Source of the DNA: JAJTHJ01 sp046316025
Lineage (GTDB): Bacteria > Pseudomonadota > Gammaproteobacteria > Burkholderiales > Burkholderiaceae_F
Assembly: GCA_046316025.1 (NCBI GenBank)
Contig: JBKCXU010000068.1
Coordinates: 16,868-80,867 of the forward strand
Length of the DNA stretch: 64,000 nt
Direction: 5' to 3'
Of this stretch, positions 33,024 through 41,126 are shown piece by piece. Numbering within the stretch: the stretch's first letter is position 1; each line of letters starts with the position of its first letter. Both the position numbers and the translations under genes were made by a program. A model generated the notes under the pieces. That model worked only from the letters and a program-made list of their open reading frames with translations. It made no database searches and was not told the DNA's origin.

Positions 33024-34970
33024 GTGGCCCAACACCTCCTGTTCGAAGAAGACGGCAGCTTCAAGGCCGGCACGGTGCTGTCGGCCACCGACGCGTCGAT
33101 GCAGGTGGAGCTCGCCAGCGGCAAGCGCAGCAAGGTCAAGGCCTCGCACGTGCTGCTGCGCTACGAGCAACCGGCGCCCGCCGCGCTGCTCGCGCAGGCG
33201 CAGGCGGCGGCGGAAGAGATCGATCTGGACTTTCTGTGGGAGTGCGCGCCGCAGGAGGAGTTCGACTTCCAGGACCTGGCGCGCGACTATGCCGGCCACG
33301 CGCCCTCCGCGGTCGAGGCGGCCTCCATCCTGCTGCGGCTGCACGGCGCGCCCGTGTACTTCTACCGCAAGGGCCGCGGCCGCTACAAACCCGCGCCGCC
33401 CGAAGTGCTGCGCGCCGCGCTGGCCGCGGTGGAAAAGCGCCGCAAGCAGGATGAACTCAAGCAGCAGTACGCGGCGCAGTTGCAGGCGGGCGAGCTGCCG
33501 GCCGCGATTGCGGCGCTGGGCGTGCAACTGATTCTGGCCCCCGACCGCAACGGCATCGAATACAAGGCGGTCGAGGCCGCCGCTGCCGCTTTGCAGACCA
33601 CGCCGCTGCGGCTGCTGCTCAAGACGGGCGCCATCGCCTCGCCGTACCGCTGGCATCTGGAGAGTTTCCTCGCCCGCTACTTTCCGCGCGGCACCGGCTT
33701 TGCGAGCGGGCTGCCCGTGCCTGTGGCTGCCCAAGAGCTGCCGCTGGCGCCGGTGGCGGCGTTCTCGATCGACGACTCTGCCACCACCGAGATCGACGAT
33801 GCGTTTTCGCTCGAGCGCGGCGACGGCTGGGTGCGCGTCGGCATCCACATCGCCGCACCCGCGCTCTCCATCGGCCGCAACGATCCGCTGGAACTCGTCG
33901 CGCGTGAGCGGATGTCAACGGTGTACGCGCCTGGGCTCAAATACACGATGCTGCCGCCGGCTGCCATCGAGGCGTTTTCTCTCGACGCCGGGCGCGAGGT
34001 GCCGGTGCTGTCGCTGTACGTCGACGTGGAGCCGGAGACCTGCGCGGTGCTGCGCACCGAAACGCGCGCCGAGCGGGTGAAGATCGCCGCCAATCTGCGC
34101 CACGACCAGCTGGACGACGTGGTTACGCCCGAGGCGGTCGAACACGGCACGCTCGACACGCCGTTTGGCGCCGAGCTGCTCTTCCTGCATCGGTTGGCGA
34201 CCACGCTGCTGCGCGGGCGCGAGGCGGTGCGCGGCAAGCCGGAGCCGGTGGGCCGCGTGGACTACAGCTTCGTGCTCGATGGCGACGGCGAACATGCGCA
34301 CGTGGCGATCCGCCCGCGGCGGCGCGGCGCGCCGCTCGACCTGATCGTGGCCGAACTGATGATCTACGCCAACAGCCACTGGGGCGGCTGGCTGGCGCAG
34401 AACAAGGTTGCGGCGATCTACCGCTCGCAGTCCTACGAGCGCGGCGTGGGCCGGGTGCGGATGAGCACTACGCCGGCGCCGCACGAGGGCATGGGGGTGG
34501 CGCACTACGCGTGGAGCAGCTCGCCGCTGCGCCGCTACGTGGACCTGCTCAATCAACAGCAGTTGCTGGCGCTGGCCGCTGGCCGACCGGCGCCCTACGC
34601 GGCCAACGACGCCGATCTCTTTGCCGCGGTGTCGGCCTTCGACACGCTGTACGGCGCCTATGCGGAGTTCCAGGAAAGAATGGAGCGCTACTGGTGTCTG
34701 CGCTGGCTCAAGCAGCAAGCCGTGACGCGCGCAAGCGCCGCGGTGATCAAGGGCGACCTTATTCGGCTCGACGGCCTGCCCTTCGTGATGCGGTTGGCGG
34801 GGCTGCCCGAGTTGCCGCGCGGCCAGCAGATCGAGCTCGATGTGCTCGGCATGGACGAAGTCGATCTCGTCCTCGAAGCGCGCCTGCGCCGGGTGCTGAC
34901 GACGGCGGCGCCGGCGGAGATCGAGGACATCGAAGACGCCGCCGAAGCGGTACCGCCGCCTGCGGCCTGA
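33024..34970 (+). CDS. RNB-domain exoribonuclease (RNase II type)
   Basis: 648-residue 3'-5' exoribonuclease. The RNB catalytic domain is marked by the Asp cluster SIDDSATTEIDDAFSLE near residue 250 and IHIAAPALSIGRNDPLELVA. YAWSSSPLRRYVDLLNQQQL is the conserved RNB C-terminal motif. The N-terminal 200 residues are divergent from E. coli RNase II. The start is a GTG at 33024 without an obvious Shine-Dalgarno. It precedes tonB-aroE-mtgA, a gene order I associate with betaproteobacteria. Confidence 0.92.
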   Translation: MAQHLLFEEDGSFKAGTVLSATDASMQVELASGKRSKVKASHVLLRYEQPAPAALLAQAQAAAEEIDLDFLWECAPQEEFDFQDLARDYAGHAPSAVEAASILLRLHGAPVYFYRKGRGRYKPAPPEVLRAALAAVEKRRKQDELKQQYAAQLQAGELPAAIAALGVQLILAPDRNGIEYKAVEAAAAALQTTPLRLLLKTGAIASPYRWHLESFLARYFPRGTGFASGLPVPVAAQELPLAPVAAFSIDDSATTEIDDAFSLERGDGWVRVGIHIAAPALSIGRNDPLELVARERMSTVYAPGLKYTMLPPAAIEAFSLDAGREVPVLSLYVDVEPETCAVLRTETRAERVKIAANLRHDQLDDVVTPEAVEHGTLDTPFGAELLFLHRLATTLLRGREAVRGKPEPVGRVDYSFVLDGDGEHAHVAIRPRRRGAPLDLIVAELMIYANSHWGGWLAQNKVAAIYRSQSYERGVGRVRMSTTPAPHEGMGVAHYAWSSSPLRRYVDLLNQQQLLALAAGRPAPYAANDADLFAAVSAFDTLYGAYAEFQERMERYWCLRWLKQQAVTRASAAVIKGDLIRLDGLPFVMRLAGLPELPRGQQIELDVLGMDEVDLVLEARLRRVLTTAAPAEIEDIEDAAEAVPPPAA

Positions 34971-34985
34971 AGCGCGGCCGGTGGA

Positions 34986-34991
34986 TAAAAT
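34986..34991 (+). promoter_or_regulatory. -10-like element for tonB (short or no leader)
   Basis: TAAAAT nine bases before the tonB ATG. Transcription starting 6-9 bases downstream would give an almost leaderless mRNA. No convincing -35 was defined. Confidence 0.4.
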
Positions 34992-35000
34992 CGCCGCGCG

Positions 35001-35882
35001 ATGGTTGCCGCCTTCCAACACTGGTGCAACGAGAAGACGCTGCTCGTCGCGGTGGCGATCTCGATCGCGCTGCACGCGCTGGTGCTGGCGATCCGTTTCG
35101 CCGATCCGGAACTGCTGCGCGCCCGCTCGCCGGTGGAGACGCTGGAAGTCATCCTCGTCAATGCGCGCAGCGACAGCAAGCCGGTCAAGCCCGAGGCGCT
35201 GGCGCAGGTCAATCTCGACGGCGGCGGCACGCACGACGCGGGCCGGCGGACCTCGCCACTGCCCAACAGTTTTCAACTGCGCGACGGCGACACCCTGGAT
35301 ACCGCACGCCAGAGCGTGCAGCAACTCGAAGAAGAACAGAAGCGCATGCTCGCGCAACTGGAAGGCGGCGCGCCGCTGCCGCTCGATCCCGCCCCGCGCA
35401 CGGGCGAGGTGCCGCAGCCGCGCGAAGCGTCGGCCGAGCAGCGCGCGCAGCTGGCGCGACTGCAAGCGGAGATCGCGCAGCGCGTCTCCGACTATCAGAA
35501 GCGCCCGCGCCGCCACCACTTCATGCCGAGCACGTCGGAGTACCGCTTCGCGCGCTACGTCGAAGACTGGCGGCAGCGGGTCGAGAAGATCGGCAATGAG
35601 CATTACCCCGAAGCGGCGCGCGGCAAGCTCTACGGCACACTGAGGATGACGGTCGCCATCCGCAAGGACGGCAGCGTGGCCGAGGCGACCATCGAGCAAT
35701 CCTCGCAGTCCGACCTGCTCGATCGCGCGGCGTTGCGCATCGTCAAGCTCGCCGCACCGTATGCTCCGCTGCCGCCCGAGATTGCCCGCGACACCGATAT
35801 CCTTGAGGTCACCCGCACCTGGATATTCAGCAACGAACAACTGACTACGCGCGCCGCCGGCGCCGCCAACGAACCACGATGA
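35001..35882 (+). CDS. TonB-family energy transducer
   Basis: 293 residues. A single N-terminal membrane anchor (LLVAVAISIALHALVLAIRF) is followed by a periplasmic charged linker with a predicted coiled coil (QQLEEEQKRMLAQLEGG and later QRAQLARLQAEIAQRVSDY) and a C-terminal TonB domain (TLRMTVAIRKDGSVAEATIE). It probably couples proton motive force to outer-membrane receptors. It lacks the long Pro-Lys/Pro-Glu spacer of classical TonB and no exbBD is nearby, so another envelope role is possible. It overlaps aroE by 4 nt. Confidence 0.85.
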   Translation: MVAAFQHWCNEKTLLVAVAISIALHALVLAIRFADPELLRARSPVETLEVILVNARSDSKPVKPEALAQVNLDGGGTHDAGRRTSPLPNSFQLRDGDTLDTARQSVQQLEEEQKRMLAQLEGGAPLPLDPAPRTGEVPQPREASAEQRAQLARLQAEIAQRVSDYQKRPRRHHFMPSTSEYRFARYVEDWRQRVEKIGNEHYPEAARGKLYGTLRMTVAIRKDGSVAEATIEQSSQSDLLDRAALRIVKLAAPYAPLPPEIARDTDILEVTRTWIFSNEQLTTRAAGAANEPR

Positions 35883-36754
35883 CCGTGCGCAAAAACCATC
35901 ACTCGCACACCGCGCCGCCCGCGCCGGGCCGCTACGGCGTGATCGGCAATCCGATAGCGCACAGCAAGTCGCCGGAGATTCACACGGCATTTGCCAGGCA
36001 GACGCACCAGAGCATCAGCTACGAGCGTCTGCTGGCGCCGTTAAACGGCTTCGAGGACTACGCGCTCGCCCTGCGCGACGCCGGCTACCACGGCGCCAAC
36101 GTGACGATCCCGTTCAAGCTCGACGCGGCCAAGCTCGCCGACGACCTCACGCCGCGCGCGCGGCTGGCGGGTGCCGTCAACACGCTCAGGTTCGACGGCG
36201 AGAAGATCGTCGGCGACAACACCGACGGCATCGGCTTCGTGCGCGACATCGCCGGTCGGCTGAAATTCCACCTGAAGGACGCTGCGGTGCTGATCCTCGG
36301 CGCCGGCGGCGGCGTGCGCGGTTTGATCGGCTCGCTGCTCGAAGAGGAGCCGCGCTGGATTGCGGTGGCCAACCGCACGCACGAGCGCGCGCTGGAACTC
36401 GCCGACGAGTTCGGTGTGGAGGCGATCGGCTTCGACGAGGTGCCGGCCGAGCACTTCGACCTGGTGATCAACGGTACCGCGAGCAGCCTGTCGCATGCGG
36501 CGCCGCCGATCGACCCCGAGACCTTCGACGACTGCGTGCTGGCGTACGACCTCGTCTACGACCCGCGGCCCACGCCGTTCATGGAACTGGCCAGGCGCGG
36601 CGGTGCGCGGCACGTGTCCGACGGCCTGGGCATGCTGATCGAGCAGGCCGCCGAGTCGTTTCTGCTGTGGCGCGAGGTGCGGCCCGACACGCGGCCGGTG
36701 TACAAGGAACTGCGCCGCCTGCTCGACGCCGAGGCCGCCGCGCAGCCGGCGTGA
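35879..36754 (+). CDS. aroE: Shikimate dehydrogenase (NADP)
   Basis: 291-residue enzyme that reduces 3-dehydroshikimate to shikimate. The shikimate-binding motif is GNPIAHSKSPEIHTAFARQT. The catalytic Lys is in NVTIPFKLDAAKLAD, and the Asp in GDNTDGIGFVRDI. The NADP-binding glycine motif is LILGAGGGVRGLIGSLLE. The N-terminal 18 residues are an extra His/Pro-rich segment; an internal start is conceivable but none has a better ribosome-binding site. The stop overlaps the mtgA GTG by 4 nt. Confidence 0.95.
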   Translation: MTVRKNHHSHTAPPAPGRYGVIGNPIAHSKSPEIHTAFARQTHQSISYERLLAPLNGFEDYALALRDAGYHGANVTIPFKLDAAKLADDLTPRARLAGAVNTLRFDGEKIVGDNTDGIGFVRDIAGRLKFHLKDAAVLILGAGGGVRGLIGSLLEEEPRWIAVANRTHERALELADEFGVEAIGFDEVPAEHFDLVINGTASSLSHAAPPIDPETFDDCVLAYDLVYDPRPTPFMELARRGGARHVSDGLGMLIEQAAESFLLWREVRPDTRPVYKELRRLLDAEAAAQPA

Positions 36755-37458
36755 GCGCGAAGTTCGCGCCGCTGCGGCGCTGGCTGTGGCGCGCAGCGCT
36801 GCTGGCGGCGCTTGCCCTGCTGGCGCTGCAGCTGTGGTTCTTCGGCTGGGTGCTGGCGTGGCGCTGGGTCGACCCGGGCGAAACCGCGTTCATGCGTGCC
36901 GAGTTGGCCCGCTTGCAGGAGAAGAACCCCAAAGCACGCCTGTCGCACCAGTGGGTCGACTACGACCGCATCTCCAACCACCTCAAGCGCGCGGCGATCG
37001 CGGCCGAGGATGCGCGCTTTACCGAGCACGAAGGGGTGGACTGGGAGGCGGTGCAAAAGGCGTACGAGAGCAACGTTAAGCGCGGCCGTCCCGCGCGCGG
37101 CGGCAGCACGATCTCGCAGCAGCTGGCGAAGAACCTCTTCCTGTCCGGTGAGCGCAGCTATCTGCGCAAGGCACAGGAGTTGTCGATCACCTGGATGATC
37201 GAGCTCGTGTGGGACAAGCGCCGCATCCTCGAGGTGTATCTGAACGTGGTCGAGTGGGGCGAGGGCGTCTTTGGCGCGCAAGCCGCGGCACGCTACTACT
37301 TCGGCATCGACGCCGCGCGGCTCGACGCCGAGCAGGCAGCGCGGCTGGCGGCGTACTTGCCCAGTCCCAAGCGCTATGGCCGGCTGCGGTCGAGTCCGTA
37401 CCTCGACGGGCGCACCGCGGCGATCTTGCGCTACATGCCCGGTACGCCGGTGCCGTAA
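36751..37458 (+). CDS. mtgA: Monofunctional biosynthetic peptidoglycan transglycosylase
   Basis: 235-residue GT51 glycosyltransferase that polymerises lipid II into glycan strands. One N-terminal membrane anchor (LLAALALLALQLWFFGWVLA). Catalytic motif 1 is AAEDARFTEHEGVDWEAV with the essential Glu; GGSTISQQLAKNLFLSGER is motif 2. The GTG start at 36751 overlaps the aroE stop (GTGA). Longer upstream frames lie inside aroE. Length matches E. coli MtgA. Confidence 0.95.
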   Translation: MSAKFAPLRRWLWRAALLAALALLALQLWFFGWVLAWRWVDPGETAFMRAELARLQEKNPKARLSHQWVDYDRISNHLKRAAIAAEDARFTEHEGVDWEAVQKAYESNVKRGRPARGGSTISQQLAKNLFLSGERSYLRKAQELSITWMIELVWDKRRILEVYLNVVEWGEGVFGAQAAARYYFGIDAARLDAEQAARLAAYLPSPKRYGRLRSSPYLDGRTAAILRYMPGTPVP

Positions 37459-37462
37459 GGGC

Positions 37463-37485
37463 GGCGCGCCTAGAATCGGCGCGCC
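37463..37485 (+). promoter_or_regulatory. mgtE promoter: two GGCGCGCC palindromes around TAGAAT
   Basis: Two copies of the 8-bp palindrome GGCGCGCC (37463-37470 and 37478-37485) flank TAGAATC (37471-37477). The second copy abuts the mgtE ATG at 37486. If TAGAAT is a -10, the mRNA starts at or next to the ATG. There is no Shine-Dalgarno. Confidence 0.45.
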
Positions 37486-38967
37486 ATGTCCGCAGCCCCG
37501 CAACACGAGCTCACGACCCCCGCGCGCGACCCGGAGGAGGCGCAGCGCGCGCTCGGCCGCGTGCAGACGCTGCTGGAGAAGCAGCGGCGCGTCGAGGCTT
37601 TGGTCGAGCATGAGGCCGCGCCCTCGGAGCGGAAGCACCAACTGGTCGAGCAACTGGTGCACAAGCAGCACCTGGCGGAACTGAACGCCATCGTCGACCG
37701 GCTGCACCCGGCCGACATTGCCTACATCCTCGAAGCCCTGCCGCTCGACGACCGTCTGGTCGTCTGGGACAGCGTCAAGGCAGACCGCGACGGCGAGATC
37801 CTGCTCGAAGTCTCCGACGCGGTGCGCGAGACGCTGATCGCGTCGATGGACCGCGAGGAACTGGTCGATGCGGTCGAAACGCTGGAAGCCGACGAGATCG
37901 GCTATCTCGCCGACGATCTGCCGGCCGACGTGGTCGAGGAGGTCAAGCAGGGCCTGACCGCCGAGGAGCGTGCACAACTGCGCGCGGCGATGTCCTACCC
38001 GGACGAGTCGGTCGGCGCGCGGATGGACTTCGAGATGGTGACGATCCGCGACGACGTGACGCTGGAGGTCGTGCTGCGCTATCTGCGCCGCTTCGACGAG
38101 CTGCCCGACCACACCGACCAGGTGTTCGTGGTCGATCGCGACGATGTACTCAAAGGCGCGCTGCCGCTGGACCGCCTGCTCATCAACGAGCCGGACACCG
38201 AGGTCGCCGCGGTGATGAAGAGCGACCTCCTGACGCTGGCGCCGCTGGACGACGCCGGCGAGGCGGCGCAGGCCTTCGAGCGCTACAACCTGGTGTCCGC
38301 CCCCGTGGTCGATGCCAACGGCCGCTTGATCGGGCGGCTCACCGTCGATGAAGTCGTCGACGTGATCCGCGAAGAGGGCGAGGCCGAAGCGCTCGCCAAC
38401 GCCGGCTTGCGCGAGGAGGAAGACCTCTTCGCCTCGGTGTGGAACTCGGCCAAGAACCGCTGGCTGTGGCTCGGTGTGAATCTGTGCACTGCGTTTTTTG
38501 CAAGCCGCGTGATCAGCGCGTTCGAAGGCACCATCGAGCGCGTGGTCGCCTTGGCCGCGCTGATGCCGATCGTCGCCGGCATTGCTGGCAATTCCGGCAA
38601 CCAGACGCTAACGCTGCTGGTGCGGTCGCTGGCGCTGGGGCAAGTGACCAGCGTCAACCAACGCCGGCTGGTGACCAAAGAGATCGTCATCGCGCTCTTT
38701 AACGGCGCGGTGTGGGGCGGGCTGGCCGGGATCGTCGTGTTCCTGCTCTACAGCGACAGCGGTAACGCGCTGCTGCTGGGCGCATTGATGTTTTTGGCGA
38801 TGATCCTGAACATGCTGGTCGGCGCCGCCGCGGGACTCGCGGTGCCGCTGGCGCTGCGCGCGGCGGGGCGCGACCCGGCCATCGGCGGCTCGGTGCTGCT
38901 GACCTTCACCACCGACTCGGGCGGCTTCTTCATCTTCCTCGGGCTGGCCACACTCTTCTTCCGCTGA
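37486..38967 (+). CDS. mgtE: MgtE magnesium/cobalt transporter
   Basis: 493-residue Mg2+ channel. A cytosolic MgtE N domain (about 60-165; LNAIVDRLHPADIAYILEAL) is followed by two CBS domains (about 165-290; DHTDQVFVVDRDDVLKGALP) and a C-terminal five-helix pore region (about 320-493; PIVAGIAGNSGNQTLTLLVR). All domains are intact. Gating by cytosolic Mg2+ through the N and CBS domains is known for the family. The gene has no Shine-Dalgarno and a -10-like element nine bases from the start, suggesting a leaderless message. Confidence 0.95.
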   Translation: MSAAPQHELTTPARDPEEAQRALGRVQTLLEKQRRVEALVEHEAAPSERKHQLVEQLVHKQHLAELNAIVDRLHPADIAYILEALPLDDRLVVWDSVKADRDGEILLEVSDAVRETLIASMDREELVDAVETLEADEIGYLADDLPADVVEEVKQGLTAEERAQLRAAMSYPDESVGARMDFEMVTIRDDVTLEVVLRYLRRFDELPDHTDQVFVVDRDDVLKGALPLDRLLINEPDTEVAAVMKSDLLTLAPLDDAGEAAQAFERYNLVSAPVVDANGRLIGRLTVDEVVDVIREEGEAEALANAGLREEEDLFASVWNSAKNRWLWLGVNLCTAFFASRVISAFEGTIERVVALAALMPIVAGIAGNSGNQTLTLLVRSLALGQVTSVNQRRLVTKEIVIALFNGAVWGGLAGIVVFLLYSDSGNALLLGALMFLAMILNMLVGAAAGLAVPLALRAAGRDPAIGGSVLLTFTTDSGGFFIFLGLATLFFR

Positions 38968-38971
38968 GGGT

Positions 38972-39190
38972 CTACTTGATCCGGCGGATCGTGTACTCCT
39001 CCTGGATCGTGTCCTTGTAGACGCTGGCCGGCTGCGACGCGGCGATGAAGCGCCGTGCGATCTCCTCGCCCACGGCGGTGTGCTGGATCACCGAGCCGTT
39101 GTCGAATTCGATCTCCAGGATGCGGTTGGCTCGGTCGTAGCCGGCCGACTTGATGCCGCCGCGGCGGATCGGTTTGCGTTCGATGGCCAC
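38972..39190 (-). CDS. Small KTSC-domain-like protein
   Basis: 72 residues from a GTG at 39190, which has AGGAGA ten bases upstream; it ends only 4 bp from the mgtE stop. The sequence GGIKSAGYDRANRILEIEF followed by DNGSVIQHTAVGEEI and the YTIRRIK end resemble the KTSC domain (about 60 residues), known in phage and bacterial proteins and, fused, in LysRS. Function is unknown; a nucleic-acid role has been suggested for the domain. It follows ubiD by 14 bp and is probably co-transcribed with it. Confidence 0.65.
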   Translation of the reverse strand: MAIERKPIRRGGIKSAGYDRANRILEIEFDNGSVIQHTAVGEEIARRFIAASQPASVYKDTIQEEYTIRRIK

Positions 39191-39204
39191 GTCGTCGAGG
39201 TCTC

Positions 39205-40692
39205 CTACAAGCCGAGCTCGCCCCAAATCGCATCGACCCGTGCCTTGACCGCGTCGCTCATGCGGATCGGCCGGCCCCACTCGCGCGTGGTCTCGCCGGG
39301 CAGCTTGTTGGTCGCGTCGATCCCCATCTTGCTGCCCAGGCCGCTGACGGGTGAGGCGAAGTCCAGGTAATCGATTGGTGTGTTATCGACCAGCACCGTG
39401 TCGCGCAGAGGATCGACGCGGGTGGTGATCGCCCAGATCACTTCTTTCCAGTCGCGGGCGTCGACGTCTTCATCCACCACGACGATGAACTTGGTGTACA
39501 TGAACTGCCGCAGGAAGCTCCACACGCCGAACATCACCCGCTTTGCGTGGCCGGGGTACTGCTTGCGCATCGCCACCACGGCCATCCGGTAGCTGCAACC
39601 TTCAGGTGGCAGATAGAAGTCCACGATCTCCGGAAAGGTGCGGCGCAGGATCGGCACGAACACTTCGTTTAGCGCCACGCCGAGCACGGCCGGCTCGTCG
39701 GGCGGCTTGCCGGTGTATGTGGAGTGATAGATCGGGTCGCGGCGGGTGGTGATCCGCTCGACCGTGAACACCGGAAAGCGCTCGACTTCGTTGTAATAGC
39801 CGGTGTGGTCGCCGAACGGGCCTTCCGGCGCGGTCTCAAAGCCGGTCGGGTCGGCGGGGTCGGGCCGCAGCGCGCCCTCGAGCACGATCTCTGCCCGCGC
39901 CGGCACCTGCAAGTCGTTACCCAGGCAACGTGCGACCTCCGTGCGGCCACCGCGCAGCAGGCCTGCAAACTGGTACTCCCCCAAGCTGTCTGGCACCGGG
40001 GTCACGGCGCCGAGGATGGTTGCCGGGTCTGCTCCCAGCGCCACCGCGATCGGAAAAGGCTCACCCGGCCGCGCCAGCCGGTGGTCGCGAAAGTCCAGCG
40101 CGCCCCCGCGGTGCGCCAGCCAACGCATGATGACTTTGTTGCGGCCGATGACCTGCTGGCGGTAGATGCCCAGGTTTTGCCGCTTCTTGTGCGGGCCGCG
40201 GGTGACCACCAAACCCCAGGTGATCAGCGGCCCGGCGTCTTCCGGCCAGCAGGTCTGGACCGGCAGCCTTGCCAGATCGACGTCCGCCCCTTCCCAGACG
40301 ACTTCCTGGCAGGTTGGGTTGCGGACCTCCTTGGGCGCCATGTCCCAGAGCGCCGACTTCAGCATGGCCACCTTGCCCAGCGCATCGCGCAGACCCTTGG
40401 GCGCTTCCGGCTCTTTCAGCGAGGCGAGTAATTCGCCGATGTCCCGCAGCGCCTCGACGCCATCGGCCCCCATGCCCAACGCCACCCGGCGCGGAGTGCC
40501 GAAGAGATTGCCCAGTACCGGGATCGAATGGCCGGTCGGCCGCTCGAAGAGAATGGCCGGTCCGCCGGAGCGCAGCGTTCTGTCGCAAACTTCCGTCATC
40601 TCCAGGCAAGGAGAGACTTCAGCGGTGACACGCTTTAGCTCTCCACCGGGTTCGAGCTTGGTGACGAAGTCACGAAGGTCGGAATACTTCAT
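39205..40692 (-). CDS. ubiD: UbiD-family decarboxylase
   Basis: 495-residue prenylated-FMN-dependent decarboxylase that removes the carboxylate of octaprenyl-4-hydroxybenzoate in ubiquinone synthesis. Features include the N-terminal MKYSDLRDFVTKLEPGGELK and the catalytic region EGPFGDHTGYYNEVERFPVF, which contains the conserved E(x)nR/E elements of UbiD. It needs UbiX, not in this window, for its cofactor. Length and ends match E. coli UbiD. The upstream 434-bp gap is AT-richer near the start and shared with a divergent transglycosylase gene. Confidence 0.94.
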   Translation of the reverse strand: MKYSDLRDFVTKLEPGGELKRVTAEVSPCLEMTEVCDRTLRSGGPAILFERPTGHSIPVLGNLFGTPRRVALGMGADGVEALRDIGELLASLKEPEAPKGLRDALGKVAMLKSALWDMAPKEVRNPTCQEVVWEGADVDLARLPVQTCWPEDAGPLITWGLVVTRGPHKKRQNLGIYRQQVIGRNKVIMRWLAHRGGALDFRDHRLARPGEPFPIAVALGADPATILGAVTPVPDSLGEYQFAGLLRGGRTEVARCLGNDLQVPARAEIVLEGALRPDPADPTGFETAPEGPFGDHTGYYNEVERFPVFTVERITTRRDPIYHSTYTGKPPDEPAVLGVALNEVFVPILRRTFPEIVDFYLPPEGCSYRMAVVAMRKQYPGHAKRVMFGVWSFLRQFMYTKFIVVVDEDVDARDWKEVIWAITTRVDPLRDTVLVDNTPIDYLDFASPVSGLGSKMGIDATNKLPGETTREWGRPIRMSDAVKARVDAIWGELGL

Positions 40693-41126
40693 CTACTTGT
40701 TGCGCTGAGTCAAAAAAAGACGTTCGCGCGAAGTTTGCATTTTTCTTTTATAAATCATCTGCTTGAGAAAGATATCGCGATTCTTGTCGGGATTCACCCG
40801 GGGATTTACACAGGCCGACCGAATTGACCTGATCGCCGAGTCCATGGAGAATCCGCCCCGCCATTTGGCCTTCGTGCTCCGCAGTGTGAAGCCGGCCCCG
40901 GAAACTCCCGGGCGGTTGGAGACGAGGAAGCGGGCCTCCGGGGCCTGCGGTAGCAAAGGGCGTACGCCCATCCCGGAATCGCCCCGGCGCAGCGCCAGCA
41001 GGTGCGCGCCGGAGTCCAAGCAAACGGCTGTCGGCGCGCGTGGGTGCCGCGGCTTCCGTACCAACCTGTGAGTGAGGACTCTTCGGCTTTGCCAAGCCGT
41101 TGGCCGCTCAGCATAAGGAGGCACGC
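40693..41126. other. Divergent intergenic region with structured GC-rich half
   Basis: The ubiD-proximal 90 bp are AT-rich and likely carry divergent promoters. The remainder is GC-rich and rich in inverted repeats, for example GCGGGCC/GGCCTGC near 40938-40956 and the palindrome GGGCGTACGCCC near 40967-40978. It ends with a small CGGCTT/AAGCCG hairpin near 41087 before the AAGGAG of the transglycosylase gene. A 102-codon TTG-initiated frame (40763-41071) has no credible coding character. It could be a long structured 5' leader. Confidence 0.5.

Noticed and set aside
40763..41071. TTG-started 102-codon frame upstream of the transglycosylase
   Set aside because: No ribosome-binding site, erratic composition with many Arg/Ser/Pro, and the region is dominated by inverted repeats.
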